From assembly GCF_023091745.1 (NCBI RefSeq), contig NC_068922.1:83237533-83301532 (forward strand): 64,000 bases of DNA. Reading direction: 5' to 3'. Positions 1-9,472 of this stretch are shown here, piece by piece; the first letter of the stretch is position 1; every line of letters starts with the position of its first letter. The notes under the pieces were generated by a model, which saw nothing but the letters and a program-made list of their open reading frames with translations, did no database searches and was not told the DNA's origin. Source of the DNA: Budorcas taxicolor. Its lineage: Eukaryota; Chordata; Mammalia; Artiodactyla; Bovidae. The position numbers and the translations under genes are program-made.

Positions 1-1310
1 AGCTTGTGTTTCTTCCAGTCCAGCATTTCTCATGATGTACTCTGCATAGAAGTTAAATAAGCAGGGTGACAATATACAGCCTTGATGCACTCCTTTTCCT
101 ATTTGGAACCAGTCTGTTGTTCCATGTCCAGTTCTAACTGCTGCTTCCTGGCCTGCATGCAGGTTTCTCAGGAGGCAGGTCAGGTGGTCTGGTATTCCCA
201 TCTCTCTCAGAATTTTCCACAGTTGATTGTCATCCACACAGTCAAAGGCTTTGGCCTAGTCAATAAAGCAGAAATAGATGTTTTTCTGAAATTCTCTTGC
301 TTTTTCCATGATCCAGCAGATGTTGGCAATTTGATCTCTGGTTCCTCTGCCTTTTCTAAAACCAGCTTGAATGTCAGGAAGTTCATGGTTCACATATTGT
401 TGAAGCCTGGCTTGGAGAATTTTGAGCATTACTTTACTAGCGTGTGAGATGAGTGCAATTGTGCGGTAGTTTGAGCATTCTTTGGCATTGACTTTCTTTG
501 GGATTGGAATGAAAACTGACCTTTTCCAGTCCTGTGGTCACTGCTGAGTTTTCCAAATTTGCTGGCATATTGAGTGCAGCACTTTCACAGCATCATCTTT
601 CAGGATTTGAAACAGCTCCACTAGAATTCCATCACCTTCACTAGCTTTGCTCGTAGTGATGCTTTCTGAGGCCCACTTGACTTCACATTCCAGGATGTCT
701 GGCTCTAGATGAGTGATCACATCATCATGATTATCTGGGTCATGAATATCTTTTTTGTACAGTTCTTCTGTGTATTCTTGCCACCTCTTCTTAATATCTT
801 CTGCTTCTGTTAGGTCCAGACCATTTCTGTCCTTTATCGAGCCCATCTTTGCATGAAATGTTCCCTTGGTATCTCTAATTTTCTTGAAGAGATCTCTAGT
901 CTTTCCCATTCTGTTGTTTTCCTCTATTTCTTTGCATTGATCACTGAAGAAGGCTTTCTTATCTCTTCTTGCTATTCTTTGGAACTCTACATTCAGATGC
1001 TTATATCTTTCCTTTTCTCCTTGGCTTTTCACTTCTCTTCTTTTCACAGCTATTTGTAAGGCTTCCCCAGACAGCCATTTTGCATTTCTTTTCCGTGGAG
1101 ATGGTCTTGATCCCTGTCTCCTATACAATGTCACAAACCTCCTTCCATAGTTCATCAGGCAGTCTATCTATCAGATCTAGGCCCTTAAATCTATTTCTCA
1201 CTTCCACTGTATAATCATAAGGTATTTGATTTAGGTCACACCTGAATGGTCTAGAGGTTTTCCCTGCTTTCTTCAATTTCAGTCTGAATTTGGTAATAAG
1301 GAGTTCATGA
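1..1310 (-). mobile_element. BovB LINE, antisense, RT and linker part (element continues off the left edge)
   Basis: BovB is an RTE-clade non-LTR retrotransposon whose single protein has an APE-type endonuclease followed by reverse transcriptase. Read on the minus strand, this stretch gives the linker between the two domains (about 1160-700) and then the RT (about 700-1). RT motif A is readable near 240-270 but its tyrosine codon has become TAG, and a tryptophan codon at 538-540 is TGA, so the copy is dead. The element does not stop at 1310: its endonuclease part resumes at about 2840, and the gap is filled by a sense BovB. The 3' end lies outside the window. I am confident of the family; the exact break point is uncertain by a few bases because target and insert share a short motif. 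Confidence 0.93.
538..1155 (-). pseudogene. BovB ORF remnant: endonuclease-RT linker and start of RT
   Basis: This is the longest surviving open frame of the antisense BovB, 205 codons. The first 90 residues are lysine/arginine-rich (for example KKAFFSDQCKEIEENNRMGKTRDLFKKIRDTKGTF), as expected for the basic linker. The last 70 residues hold the conserved lead-in to the RT domain: EPDILECEVKWA, then the position usually written KASGGDGIP, here KASEGDGIL. The frame ends at TGA where related copies in this window have TGG (QQW). The ATG is arbitrary, since the real protein would start with the endonuclease domain, now displaced beyond 2840. It is a molecular fossil, not a gene. Confidence 0.88.
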
Positions 1311-1314
1311 GCCA

Positions 1315-2839
1315 GACATCCTGGAATGTGAAGTCAAGTGGGCCTTAGAAAGCATCACTATGAACAAAGCTAGTGGAGGTGATGGAATTCTAGTGGAGCT
1401 GTTTCAAATCCTGAAAGATGATGCTGTGAAAGTGCTGCACTGAATATACCAACAAATTTGGAAAACTCAGCAGTGGCCACAGGACTGGAAAAGGTCAGTT
1501 TTCATTCCAATCCCAAAGAAAGGCAATGCCAAAGAATGCTCAAACTACCGCACAATTGCACTCATCTCACACGCTAGTAAAGTAATGCTCAAAATTCTCC
1601 AAGCCAGGCTTCAACAATATGTGAACCATGAACTTCCTGACATTCAAGCTGGTTTTAGAAAAGGCAGAGGAACCAAAGATCAAATTGCCAACATCCGCTG
1701 GATCATGGAAAAAGCAAGAGAGTTCCAGAAAAGCATCTATTTCTGCTTTATTGACTTCGTCAAAGCCTTTGACTATGTGGATCACAATAAACTGTGGAAA
1801 ATTCTGAGAGAGATGGGAATACCAGACCACCTGACCTGCCTCTTGAGAAATCTGTATGCAGGTCCGGAGGCAACAGTTAGAACTGGACATGGAACAACAG
1901 ACTGGTTCCAAATAGGAAAAGGAGTGCATCAAGGCTGTATATTGTCACCCTGCTTATTTAACTTCTATGCAGAGTACATCATGAGAAATGCTGGGCTGGA
2001 AGAAACACAAGCTGGATTCAAGATTGCCAGGAGAAATATCAATAATCTCAGATATGCAGATGACACCACCCTTATGGCAGAAAGTGAAGAGGAACTAAAA
2101 AGCCTCTTGATGAAAGTGAAAGAGGAGAGTGAAAAAGTTGGCTAAAGCTCAACATTCAGACAACGAAGATCATGGCATCTGGTCCTATCACTTCATGGGA
2201 AATAGATGGGGGAACAAGGGAAACAGTGTCAGATTTTAATTTGGGGGGCTCCAAAATCACTGCAGATGTTGAGTCCAGCCATGAAATTAAAAGACGCTTA
2301 CTCCTTGGAAGAAAAGTTATGTGCAACCTAGATAGCATATTCAAAAGCCAAGACGTTACTTTGCCAACTAAGGTCCGTCTAGTCAAGGCTATGGTTTTTC
2401 CTGTGGTCATGTATGGATGCGAGAGTTGGACTGTGAAGAAGGCTGAGCGCTGAAGAATTGATGCTTTTGAACTGTGGTGATGGAGAAGACTCTTGAGAGT
2501 CCCTTGGACTGCAAGGAGATCCAACCAGTCCATTCTAAATGAGATCAGCCCTGGGATTTCTTTGGAAGGAATGATGCTGAGGCTGAAGCTCCAGTACTTT
2601 GGCCACCTCATGCGAAGAGTTGACTCATTGGAAAAGACTCTGATGCTTGGAGGGATTGGGCGCAGGAGGAGAAGAGGACAACAGAGGATGAGGTGGCTGG
2701 ATGGCATCACTGACTCGATGGACATGAGTCTGAGTGAACTGCGGGAGTTGGTGATGGACAGGGAGGCCTAGAGTGCTGTGATTCATGGGGTCGCAAAGAG
2801 TCGGACACGACTGAGCGACTGAACTGAACTGAACTGATC
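1315..2839 (+). mobile_element. BovB LINE, sense, 5'-truncated, inserted into the antisense BovB
   Basis: The insert begins inside the RT lead-in (EPDILE region) and runs to the BovB 3' end, recognised by the closing GACTGAGCGACTGAACTGAA repeats at about 2808-2836. The host element's sequence (ending ...GTTCATGA near 1310 and resuming ..CTGAGCCACAG near 2840) is contiguous once the insert is removed, which shows the order of events. A 7-base match TGAGCCA at 1308-1314 and 2840-2846 may be the TSD. RT, the connecting C-terminal region and the 3' UTR are present; endonuclease and linker are missing, as in most truncated copies. Because it lies opposite to the host copy, about 700 bases (1-706 against 1311-2010) form an inverted repeat. 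Confidence 0.92.
1585..2145 (+). pseudogene. BovB reverse transcriptase remnant (RT palm)
   Basis: This 186-codon open frame covers the core of the RT. Visible motifs in order are QAGFRKGRGTKDQI (residues about 21-34), motif A FCFIDFVKAFDYVDHNKLW (about 52-70), GVHQGCILSPCLFN (motif B region, about 112-125), and motif C LRYADDTTLMAE (about 155-166) with the two catalytic aspartates. Upstream the frame is closed by TGA at 1441-1443, where related copies read CACTCA. Downstream it ends at TAA 2143-2145, created by a one-base deletion in GTTGGCTAAAGC; the +1 frame carries on with recognisable BovB C-terminal peptide. The protein is therefore broken at both ends, although the catalytic motifs are intact. 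Confidence 0.9.
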
Positions 2840-3319
2840 TGAGCCACAGTCATCTCCTGGTCTTGTTTTTGTTGACTGTATAGAGCTTCTCCTTCTTTTG
2901 CTGCAGAGAATATAATCAATCTGATTTCGGTGTTGACCATCTGGTGATGGCCATGTGGAGAGTCTTCTCTTGTGTTGTTGGAAGAGGGTGTTTGCTATGA
3001 CCAGTGCATTTTCTTGGCAAAACTCTATTAGTCTTTGCCTTGCCTCATTCTGCAATCCAAGACCAAATTTGCCTGTTACTCCAGGTGTTTCTTAACTTCC
3101 TACTTTTGCATTCCAGTCCCCCTATAATGATAAGGACAACTTTTTTGGGTGTTAGTTCTAAAAGGTCTTGTAGGTCTTCATAGAATCATTCAACTTCAGC
3201 TTCTTCAGCATTACTGGTTGGGGCATAGACTTGGATTACTGTGATATTGAATGGTTTGCCTTGGAAACAAATAGAGATCTTTCTGTCATTTTTGAGATTG
3301 CATCCAAGTACTGCATTTC
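2840..3319 (-). mobile_element. BovB LINE, antisense, endonuclease part (continues the element at 1-1310)
   Basis: Minus-strand translation gives the C-terminal half of the APE-like endonuclease. The readable part includes ENALVIANTLFQQHKRRLST, WPSPDG and the block RNQIDYIL, where the aspartate belongs to the nuclease active-site region. Farther right is ITVIQVYAPTSNAEEAEVE from the middle of the domain. Homology stops abruptly at about 3319, so the N-terminal part of the nuclease and the 5' UTR are absent. The break is followed directly by a SINE-like scrap and then by a sense BovB fragment, which suggests later rearrangement instead of simple 5' truncation. Confidence 0.9.
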
Positions 3320-3324
3320 CCCAA

Positions 3325-3383
3325 TGGACTATAGCCTGCCAGGCTCCTCTGTCCACAGGCTTCTTTAGGCAAGAATACTGGAG
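3325..3383 (-). mobile_element. Bov-tA/BovA-type SINE scrap, antisense
   Basis: About 60 bases match the central part of the antisense SINE (GCCTGCCAGGCTCCTCTGTC at 3334-3353, then GGCAAGAATACTGGAG at 3367-3382). There is no tRNA-like head and no tail. It is wedged between two oppositely oriented BovB pieces, so it probably marks a recombination or templated-insertion junction. Confidence 0.75.
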
Positions 3384-3861
3384 GGACATCACTTTGCCAA
3401 CAAAGGTCCGTATAGTCAAAGCTGTGTTTTTTTTTCAGTAGTCCGGTGCAGAGGGAGGGTTGCACCGTGAAGAAGGCTGAGCGTTGAAGAATTGATGCTC
3501 TCAAATTGTGGTGTTGGAGAAGACTCTTGAGAATCCCTTGGTCTGCAAGGAGGTCAAACCAGTCAATCCTAAAGGAAATCAACACTGAATATTCATTGGA
3601 AGGACTGATGCTGAAGCTGAAACTCCAATACTTTGACCACCTGATGCCAAGAGCTGACTCATTGGAAAAGACCCTGATGCTGGGAAGGATTGCGGGCAGG
3701 AGGAGAAGGAGACGACAGAGGATGAGATGGTTGGATGGCGTCACCGACTCAATGGACATGAATTTGAGCAAGCTCTGGGAGATAGTAAAGGACAGGGGAG
3801 CCTGGAATGCTGTAATCAGTAGGATCACAAAAAGTCGGATATAGCTCAGCAACTGAACAAA
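3384..3861 (+). mobile_element. BovB LINE 3' fragment, sense
   Basis: It starts at the RT C-terminal segment (ACTTTGCCAACAAAGGTCCG, 3391-3410) and runs through the conserved block around TGATGCTGGGAAGGATTG to near the 3' end. It is more diverged than the copy at 1315-2839: a T-rich run with extra sequence interrupts it at about 3427-3466, and the last bases read AGTCGGATATAGCTCAGCAAC. The typical terminal CTGAA repeats are reduced to a single CTGAAC. Confidence 0.88.
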
Positions 3862-3880
3862 AGTAAAAAGTACCTCTGGG

Positions 3881-4072
3881 GTCTGTACATAGTAATGCCT
3901 GAGTATTAATACTCCTGCAAGGTCACAGAAATGACCTTTCCACCTTCTGCACAGAGTGATGCCTGAGTATCAGTACTTCTGCAAGGTCACAGAAATGACC
4001 TTTCCATCGTCTGCACATAGTAATGCTTGACTATTAATACTTCTGCAAGGTCAGAGAAATGACCTTTCCATC
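3881..4072. repeat. Three tandem 64-bp units, each with an AAGGTCA-N6-TGACCTT palindrome
   Basis: Units start at 3881, 3945 and 4009 and are 64 bases each with a few substitutions between them. Every unit holds the sequence AAGGTCA, six bases, TGACCTT (3919-3938, 3983-4002, 4047-4066); both arms are intact in all three copies, and in the third the spacer is GAGAAA instead of CAGAAA. AGGTCA is the core half-site bound by nuclear receptors, but the 6-base inverted spacing is not the classical ER element (3-base spacing), so binding is only a possibility. The array lies between a BovB fragment and the candidate exon at 4203. I do not recognise the unit as part of a named repeat; a relic of an LTR is an alternative. 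Confidence 0.9.
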
Positions 4073-4202
4073 TTGCCCAGTAATTAAACTCTAGGGCATT
4101 TTTTCTAAGAAAAATTGACAAGAGAATAAAACTCTAGGCACAAAGAGAATCCTTCCAGGATCATCTGCATTTGTGTTATTTTTTTAAATGAGTGAATTAC
4201 AG

Positions 4203-4463
4203 ATGCTTGTTATCGGTAACTGGAGACAACCTCATTGTTCCACAGCAAAGTAACATTGAAGGTAACGATGGTACCATCAATACGATGGACTATTCTGAGG
4301 ACTTTAAAAGTGATAGTGATGACAGCACCGCTCCATGGAAACGCTTCTTGTATGATATCATGCAAGAGAAACGGTACAAATGTCATGCTTGTTCCATGAT
4401 AACTGGGATTAGACTGATTTCATTCACGGCGATCCAGCGGACACCTAGCAGAGTGCATGCCAG
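4203..4463 (+). CDS. Candidate coding exon of unknown gene (or pseudogene exon)
   Basis: An open stretch of 261 bases is flanked by splice-like signals: a T-rich run (TTATTTTTTTAAATG...) ending ACAG at 4199-4202, and CAG followed by GTGAGTATG at 4461-4472, a near-ideal donor. Read in the open frame the exon has one base of a split codon at its start and two at its end, so it is symmetrical and could be skipped without frameshift. The peptide (about 86 residues) contains NIEGNDGTINTMDYSEDFKS, an acidic-serine run SDSDDS, then PWKRFLYDIMQEKRYKCHACS, with two cysteines in CHAC. The composition looks protein-like rather than repeat-derived. I do not recognise the protein. No partner exon was identified in this window, so it may be an isolated exon, a pseudogene piece or chance. 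The TGA inside the donor closes the frame if unspliced. Confidence 0.33.
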
Positions 4464-4578
4464 GTGAGTATGTACTGAACAGACTGTAAACCACAGGACC
4501 AGACCTGGAAGGCTGGGCAAACAATTTCCTTAAATGTTGATGGTATTAACAGTTTGGTTTCCCATTGTTTCTGCAGTT

Positions 4579-4649
4579 AGGAAGGAAGGAGTCAAGAAGA
4601 AAGGCAGGAGGAAGCAAAGAGGGGAGAAGGAGAAAGAACGGAGGGAGGG
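4579..4649 (+). repeat. Polypurine (GA-rich) tract
   Basis: About 70 bases of almost pure A/G on the plus strand (GGAAGGAAGGAGTC then GAAGAAAGGCAGGAGG and so on). It directly follows a pyrimidine-rich TTTCTGCAG at about 4568-4576. It is low-complexity sequence with no coding signal. Confidence 0.7.
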
Positions 4650-4764
4650 TCAGACTCAAGGCTCTTGTGTTTGTAAACCTGAAAGCACCCATAAAACAAG
4701 GCTGAGGGTGATGCTGAGGTCACAGGGTGACCTGGAGGGGTGGGAGAGGGAGGGGACACGTGCA

Positions 4765-4968
4765 GGTGCTCAGTCGCTCAGTCGTGTCCGACTCTGCAGC
4801 CCCAAGCACTGTAGCCAGCCAGGCTCCTCTGTCCGTGGGATTCTCCAGGCAAGAACACTGGAGCAGGTTGCCATTTCCTCCTCCAGGAGATCTTCCCAAC
4901 CCAGGGATCAAACCTGCATCTCACATCTCCTGCACTGGCAGGTGGGTTCTTTACCACTAGCACCACTG
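4765..4968 (-). mobile_element. Bov-tA SINE, antisense
   Basis: Bov-tA is a tRNA-Glu-headed SINE whose tail derives from BovB and which uses BovB's machinery. In antisense it reads from the BovB-like end (GCTCAGTCGCTCAGTCGTGT, 4768-4787) to the tRNA head complement (TTCTTTACCACTAGCACCAC). Near full length and diverged, with an insertion of GCA in the terminal block. Confidence 0.88.
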
Positions 4969-4970
4969 AA

Positions 4971-5125
4971 AGAACCTGCCTGCCTATGCAGGAGGCATAA
5001 GAGACGATATCGGCTAGATTCCTGGGTGGGAAGATCCCCCGGAGGAGGACGTAGTGACTCACTGTCGTCCCATAGGGTCACAGAGAGTTGGACAGGATGG
5101 AAGCAACTCAGCATGCATGCACGGC
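4971..5125 (+). mobile_element. Bov-tA SINE, sense, degraded, back-to-back with the previous copy
   Basis: The tRNA-like head is recognisable (AACCTGCCTGCCTATGCAGG), followed by GATTCCTGGGTGGGAAGATC and a decayed tail ending GAGTTGGACAGG..GCATGCATGCA. About 50 internal bases seem deleted. With the antisense copy at 4765-4968 it makes a head-to-head pair separated by two bases, able to fold back on itself. Confidence 0.72.
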
Positions 5126-5140
5126 ACCTGAGAAGCCCTG

Positions 5141-5213
5141 CAGCTGATGTACATCAGAAACCAAGACAACACCGTAAAGCAATTATCCTCCAATTAAAAC
5201 TTTAAAAAACAAA
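5141..5213 (+). mobile_element. Bovine-type L1 3' end (very short)
   Basis: Only the last 70 or so bases of the L1 3' UTR are present, recognised by GTAAAGCAATTATCCTCCAA followed by TTAAAACTTTAAAAAAC. This is a severely 5'-truncated insertion. Confidence 0.7.
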
Positions 5214-6816
5214 CATAAATCAAATGAAAGAAGTTTCTTAACAAGAACAACAAAAATCTCCTGAGCCACTAGCAGATAGCAGATAAAACAAATAAAGATA
5301 AAACTCTTTGGCCTGATCCCTGGAAAGAAGCCACGTGATCCCCTCAGGCAGACAGGTGCTGACCACCTGTCCGGAGACGCCTGGTGGCTCAGCTCTTCCA
5401 GTTTAAAGGGAGTTGCCTGTCACAGCCTCACCGAACCAAAGCATGTTCTCATTGAACTGTTCCCTGCATGGACCAACTGCCACGGCTCCATCCACAGAAA
5501 TAATTAACATGCCCCTGGCAGCCTTTATTGATATTCGGTTTATAAAGTGGTGGCCTAGAGAGGGGGCATCTCTGGCAGAGTAATGGCTCGCAAGGGTCAT
5601 TACTGGTGCGAAGGTGCTTCCAGGGGCTACCGATTCCTTTCCACTGGCTGTTAGCCCGGTTTCAACTGCCAAGTGCGCGGTGCACACAAGGGTTTCCAGT
5701 TGGGATGTGCATGCAATAACAAGCTTTGCCTTCAGACGCCCCACTTTGCATTTTTCAAAGTGAGGAGAGAGGGACTTAGGACTGGAATCAAATGTTTATT
5801 TATGCTGGCAATCTTCACGCAAAACAACCCTGCTCTGCTGAAACCCAGGACAACATCTGCACTGCTGCAGTCGGGATGGCTTGCTGCCTGGCGCACCTCT
5901 GTTCCCTTCTTCCTCTTTGGAGCAGAACACCAATCATATCTGAGCACAACCGAGCTCAGCCAAGCGGTCACATCTCGCAGCTCTCCTTGCAGCAGGGTAG
6001 CCACTGACACATAAGCAGAAGTCGCTTTGTAGAGATTCTGAGAAAGCCCTGGTACCCCTTTCTCAGCTACCTACCTGTGCACCAGAAGGCACCTTGCAGC
6101 CTGAGGAGCTTGTGGAAGATGCTGGAGCCAAACGCTAAAGGCGCATGGTGCTGGCCAGCTTCCTGCAGCTGCGCCGCCAGCCTCAGGTGCCTACCTCCGG
6201 CCCCCTTCTGCACGTGAGCGGGGTAAGCTGCCAAGAACTGGGAAGGGTCTGTGTCTCACCCTCCTCGCAAGGCAGCCAGCTGGCCGGCCACAGCTTCAAG
6301 GGTTCTGAGAGAAGGACCGAGACCCTCCTACTCCCAGCACAGCCCGCAGCCCTAGCCTTACGGGCCGTCAGTCTCCTCTGTCCCCCCAGCCCCCGGCGCC
6401 CAGTGCCCTAGAAGTGCTGAGGATGGATTCTGTGCTCACAGTAGCTTGGCATCACAGCTGAGGAACCCTGAACTTGGGATACCTGACTTTTTTATAACTG
6501 GCTGTGAGCAAACCCGTCCGAACATCACCCTGTAAAGAGATGTTATCTTTATTAACCTGCGCAGCAAACACGTCTTCCCTCTGTCCCAGGGGGAAACACT
6601 CTCTCTAGCTTCCAAAGCTGTTTGCAACAAATATCCTGCAGGAGATCCTCCGGAACAAAAGCTGCTCACAAACCAAGCAGAAATGAGGAAGACCCATGCA
6701 AAACTACCACCCAACAGTAACCATCTGTTTTGTTTAAGCCACTGCTGTCTGCAGGTTGTTACCTGCCACTGAGTGAAATTCCCTGCTACTTCTTTTTTAT
6801 CTGTGTGTACAATGCT
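5214..6816. other. Unique sequence, no gene recognised
   Basis: No repeat family is obvious. The part around 5495-5570 (TAATTAACATGCCCCTGGCA at 5501-5520, then TTTATTGATATTCGGTTTAT) is AT/GC balanced with homeodomain-like TAATTA and could be conserved non-coding DNA, but nothing in a single sequence can prove this. The part 6120-6420 is GC-rich with a chance 88-codon frame. Short open frames here occur on both strands and show no domain. Confidence 0.55.
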
Positions 6817-7025
6817 ATTTTTTTGATTTGATTGTGCTGGGTCTCCATGGCTGCCTGGCCTTTTCTCTCGTCGTGGACCATGGGCTCTCGAGCAAGCAGG
6901 CCCCAGTAGCTGTGGCATACGGGCTTCGTTGCTCCCAGGTACATGGAATCTTCCCAGACCAGGGATCGAACCCATGTCCCCTACACTTGCAGGCAGATTC
7001 TTCACCACTGAGCACCAGGGAAGCC
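6817..7025 (-). mobile_element. CHR-type tRNA SINE, antisense (CHR-2-like)
   Basis: CHR SINEs are cetartiodactyl tRNA-derived SINEs. The A-rich tail complement (ATTTTTTTGATTTGATTG) is at 6818-6834 and the tRNA head complement (GATTCTTCACCACTGAGCAC then CAGGGAAGCCC) is at the right. The block CTCTCGTCGTGGACCATGGG is typical of the longer CHR-2 body. Confidence 0.82.
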
Positions 7026-7124
7026 CTCCCTGCCAGTTCCTCCAGTGGCCACATCACTCACCGTGTCATTTCGCTTTACACAGAATGGAGTGCGGGTCAT
7101 GTGACTCTCCTGGCTCTGGCGGTC

Positions 7125-7305
7125 CGGTCAGGTGGACTAACCCTGGAACCACACTGCTCGGCTCTGATCCCAGTCCCACCGCGCATGAGCTGTGTGACAT
7201 AAGCAAGTTACTCAGGCTCTCTGTGCTTGGTTTTCTTATCTAAAAGGTAGGAATGATGAGAGCAGCAACTGCACAGTTGGGGTGAGAACGAGTGTTAATA
7301 CGCAC
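7125..7305 (+). mobile_element. MIR SINE, sense
   Basis: The MIR core is readable: GAGCTGTGTGACATAAGCAA, then GTTACTCAGGCTCTCTGTGC, then TTATCTAAAAGGTAGG. MIR is an ancient mammalian SINE, so strong divergence is expected. Confidence 0.7.
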
Positions 7306-7409
7306 AAAGCAAAAGGTGAGTGAAGTGTGAGCCGGGTGCAGCGAAGAGCCGACTAGGAAGGGGAACGCAGATCTGAGACTGGCCCCAGGTCCTCCACTGA
7401 CAGCAGAGC

Positions 7410-7525
7410 GCGGGGAGTCAGCACCTCAACCTCTCCGAATGTCTTTATCTGCAGAACAGCAGGGGGGTGAAAGGGGACAATGCATACGAAGTGCACAGCA
7501 TGCTGCCTGGCACCAGGGCAGGCCT
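7410..7525 (+). mobile_element. MIR-like SINE fragment, sense
   Basis: A weaker MIR-type stretch: CACCTCAACCTCTCCGAATG, ATCTGCAGAACAGC (the usual ATCTGTAAAATGG position), and the end GCACAGCATGCTGCCTGGCA. Divergence is high enough that a search is needed to confirm it. Confidence 0.48.
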
Positions 7526-7535
7526 TCACGGACCA

Positions 7536-8689
7536 CTGCTGCTGTTGCTACGGCCACTCATTTTGCGTTGGACTTAAAGTTTGTTCTGTAATCATTTAGA
7601 GACACTGGAAGACCTTTGTACTCCTTGCTTTATTTCATGAATACTTTTAGTCAAACATTATTAAATATCTCTGATTGCAGACCCCTTTAATCTTCTGGTT
7701 TCGTTCTGACAGAGGTCGCCTGGGGTCATCCCAACCTCATCAAATTCTCAGTCAATTCAGTTGCATCACAGAAAGACAGAGGCCCTCAGAGCTCACCATT
7801 TCTATGCTTCTGAATCCATGAAAAAGATTCAGTCTTTCTTCTTTTAAAAGGTCTCTGAACTCCATTTGTTCTAAATAATACTTTTTAAGAAGCATCCAAG
7901 TGCTAATTGAAAGCATTTCATTCCCCATATATTAAATAAAAGTGAGATCTGGAATTCATCTACATTAAAATTCTCCTATGCTATTCACATCTTTAATGTG
8001 AATCTAACATACTGAAACAATGTTAGAAAATCTTAAGTTGAAAGATTTTATAGATTTTCTTAAGGTAAGATTGATTTGAATTATTTTTTAAATACAACAT
8101 TTACTGGAATGTCACTATAGAATTTCTTCACATGTTTTTGACAGCTAAGGAAGGTCTCTTTCATCCTTCTAAATTAGATCCTTTAATACATGCACAGTCT
8201 TGACTTGAGACAGGTTGATTATATGACCAAAACTCCCAGCAGTAAGCTTATAATTAAGCAGTAATATTAATAGACAGTGAGCTTGGGCATGTGTTCCAAT
8301 AAAGTGCAAAGATTTCAAAAGAGCTGAATACTGGGTAATAGGAGGAGTCCCTGTTTATCCAAGTGTTTGGGATGATACCTCACCCCAGCAAGCTCTGACA
8401 GATGCGTTTCTGCTCTTCACCACTCTTTCTGACATCACTGGGCTGAATTCTCAGACTCACCAAAACAAATCTTGGGCCCCTTCTGCTAATATATTTTTCA
8501 ACCTCAGGACTACAAAACAAAACAAAACTGAACAATAGCCCCAGGAGCTTTGAGGGTTGCCATTATTGAGGAAAGGAGTCCAAGTATACAATTATACCAG
8601 ACTCAAGCACAGTTCGGTAAGCATTTCCCGAGGGTGGGTAATGAGCCATATATGCGAAGTTCCCCCTTCATCGTCTGACAAGCTTCTAT
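7536..8689. other. AT-rich unique sequence
   Basis: Strongly AT-rich from about 7840 to 8300 with no recognisable repeat. It contains ATTAAATAAAAGTG and AGCTTATAATTAAGCAGTAA among other AT motifs. No open frame of note. It may be intronic or intergenic. Confidence 0.5.
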
Positions 8690-8917
8690 TCGTCCTCCAA
8701 GGAACTCCAGGTGACCTTATCTAAGAAGCCTTCCTTGAGTTCCCTTAGCCCGAAGTGTAACGGGCACAGACGTCCCTTCTGCGTCATCTCAAAGTGCCCT
8801 AGCATAGCTCAGTCATTGCACTGATCCCTTTCTGTGTATTTTTTTATTTTTATGCCATTCGTTTTTGCCCTTGGTGCTCACCACGTGACTTAGAGCACAG
8901 GAGATGCTCCTGCAGGT
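8690..8917 (+). mobile_element. L2 LINE 3' end, sense
   Basis: It follows the order of the L2 3' region: CTCCAGGTGACCTTATCTAA and GAAGCCTTCCTTGAG, then a T-rich stretch around 8840, then CTTGGTGCTCACCACGTGAC. An ancient mammalian relic, heavily diverged. Confidence 0.6.
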
Positions 8918-8937
8918 GCTGTGACGACGTGTGTGTG

Positions 8938-9158
8938 CAGCGTGCTCAGTCACTCAGCCGCAGCGACTCTCTGAGACCCTCCGGACTGCAGTGCACCAGG
9001 CTCCTCTGTCCATGGATTTCCCAGCAAGAGTACTGGGGCGGGTTGTCATTTCCTCCTCCAGGGGCTCTACCTGACCCAGGGATCGAACACACATCCCCTG
9101 CGCCTCCTGCATTGGGAGGCAGGCAGATTCTTTACCACTGAGCCACCTGGGAAGCCCA
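8938..9158 (-). mobile_element. Bov-tA SINE, antisense
   Basis: Antisense landmarks CACCAGGCTCCTCTGTCCAT and CATTTCCTCCTCCAGGGGCT lead to TTCTTTACCACTGAGCCACC and TGGGAAGCCC at the tRNA head. Full length with scattered changes, including decay of the terminal AGTCGTGTCCGAC block. Confidence 0.88.
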
Positions 9159-9472
9159 GTTATTAATGTAACAGTGCCTGTAAGAAAACCTTTAAGAAGA
9201 TTAATGTGAAAAGAGAAAACAAGCCAGAAGTAAGGCATGGGTGGAGCGGCAGCTCTGCAGGCAAGGCAGAGGCAGGTGGTAGCACAGTGCTGTGTGCTAC
9301 GTTACGGGCCAGGATACGAAGAGCAGCCAAACAGCCACCAAGCGCAGAGCGGCGATTTTAAGCAGGAGAATGGGCTCAGTAGGGAATGGGGGAGAGCTGA
9401 CTAAAGCGACCATTTTAGAAGTCCAGAAAGCAAAGTATCCTAATTTCTTCCCCCGCCCCCTAATTTCTAAAG

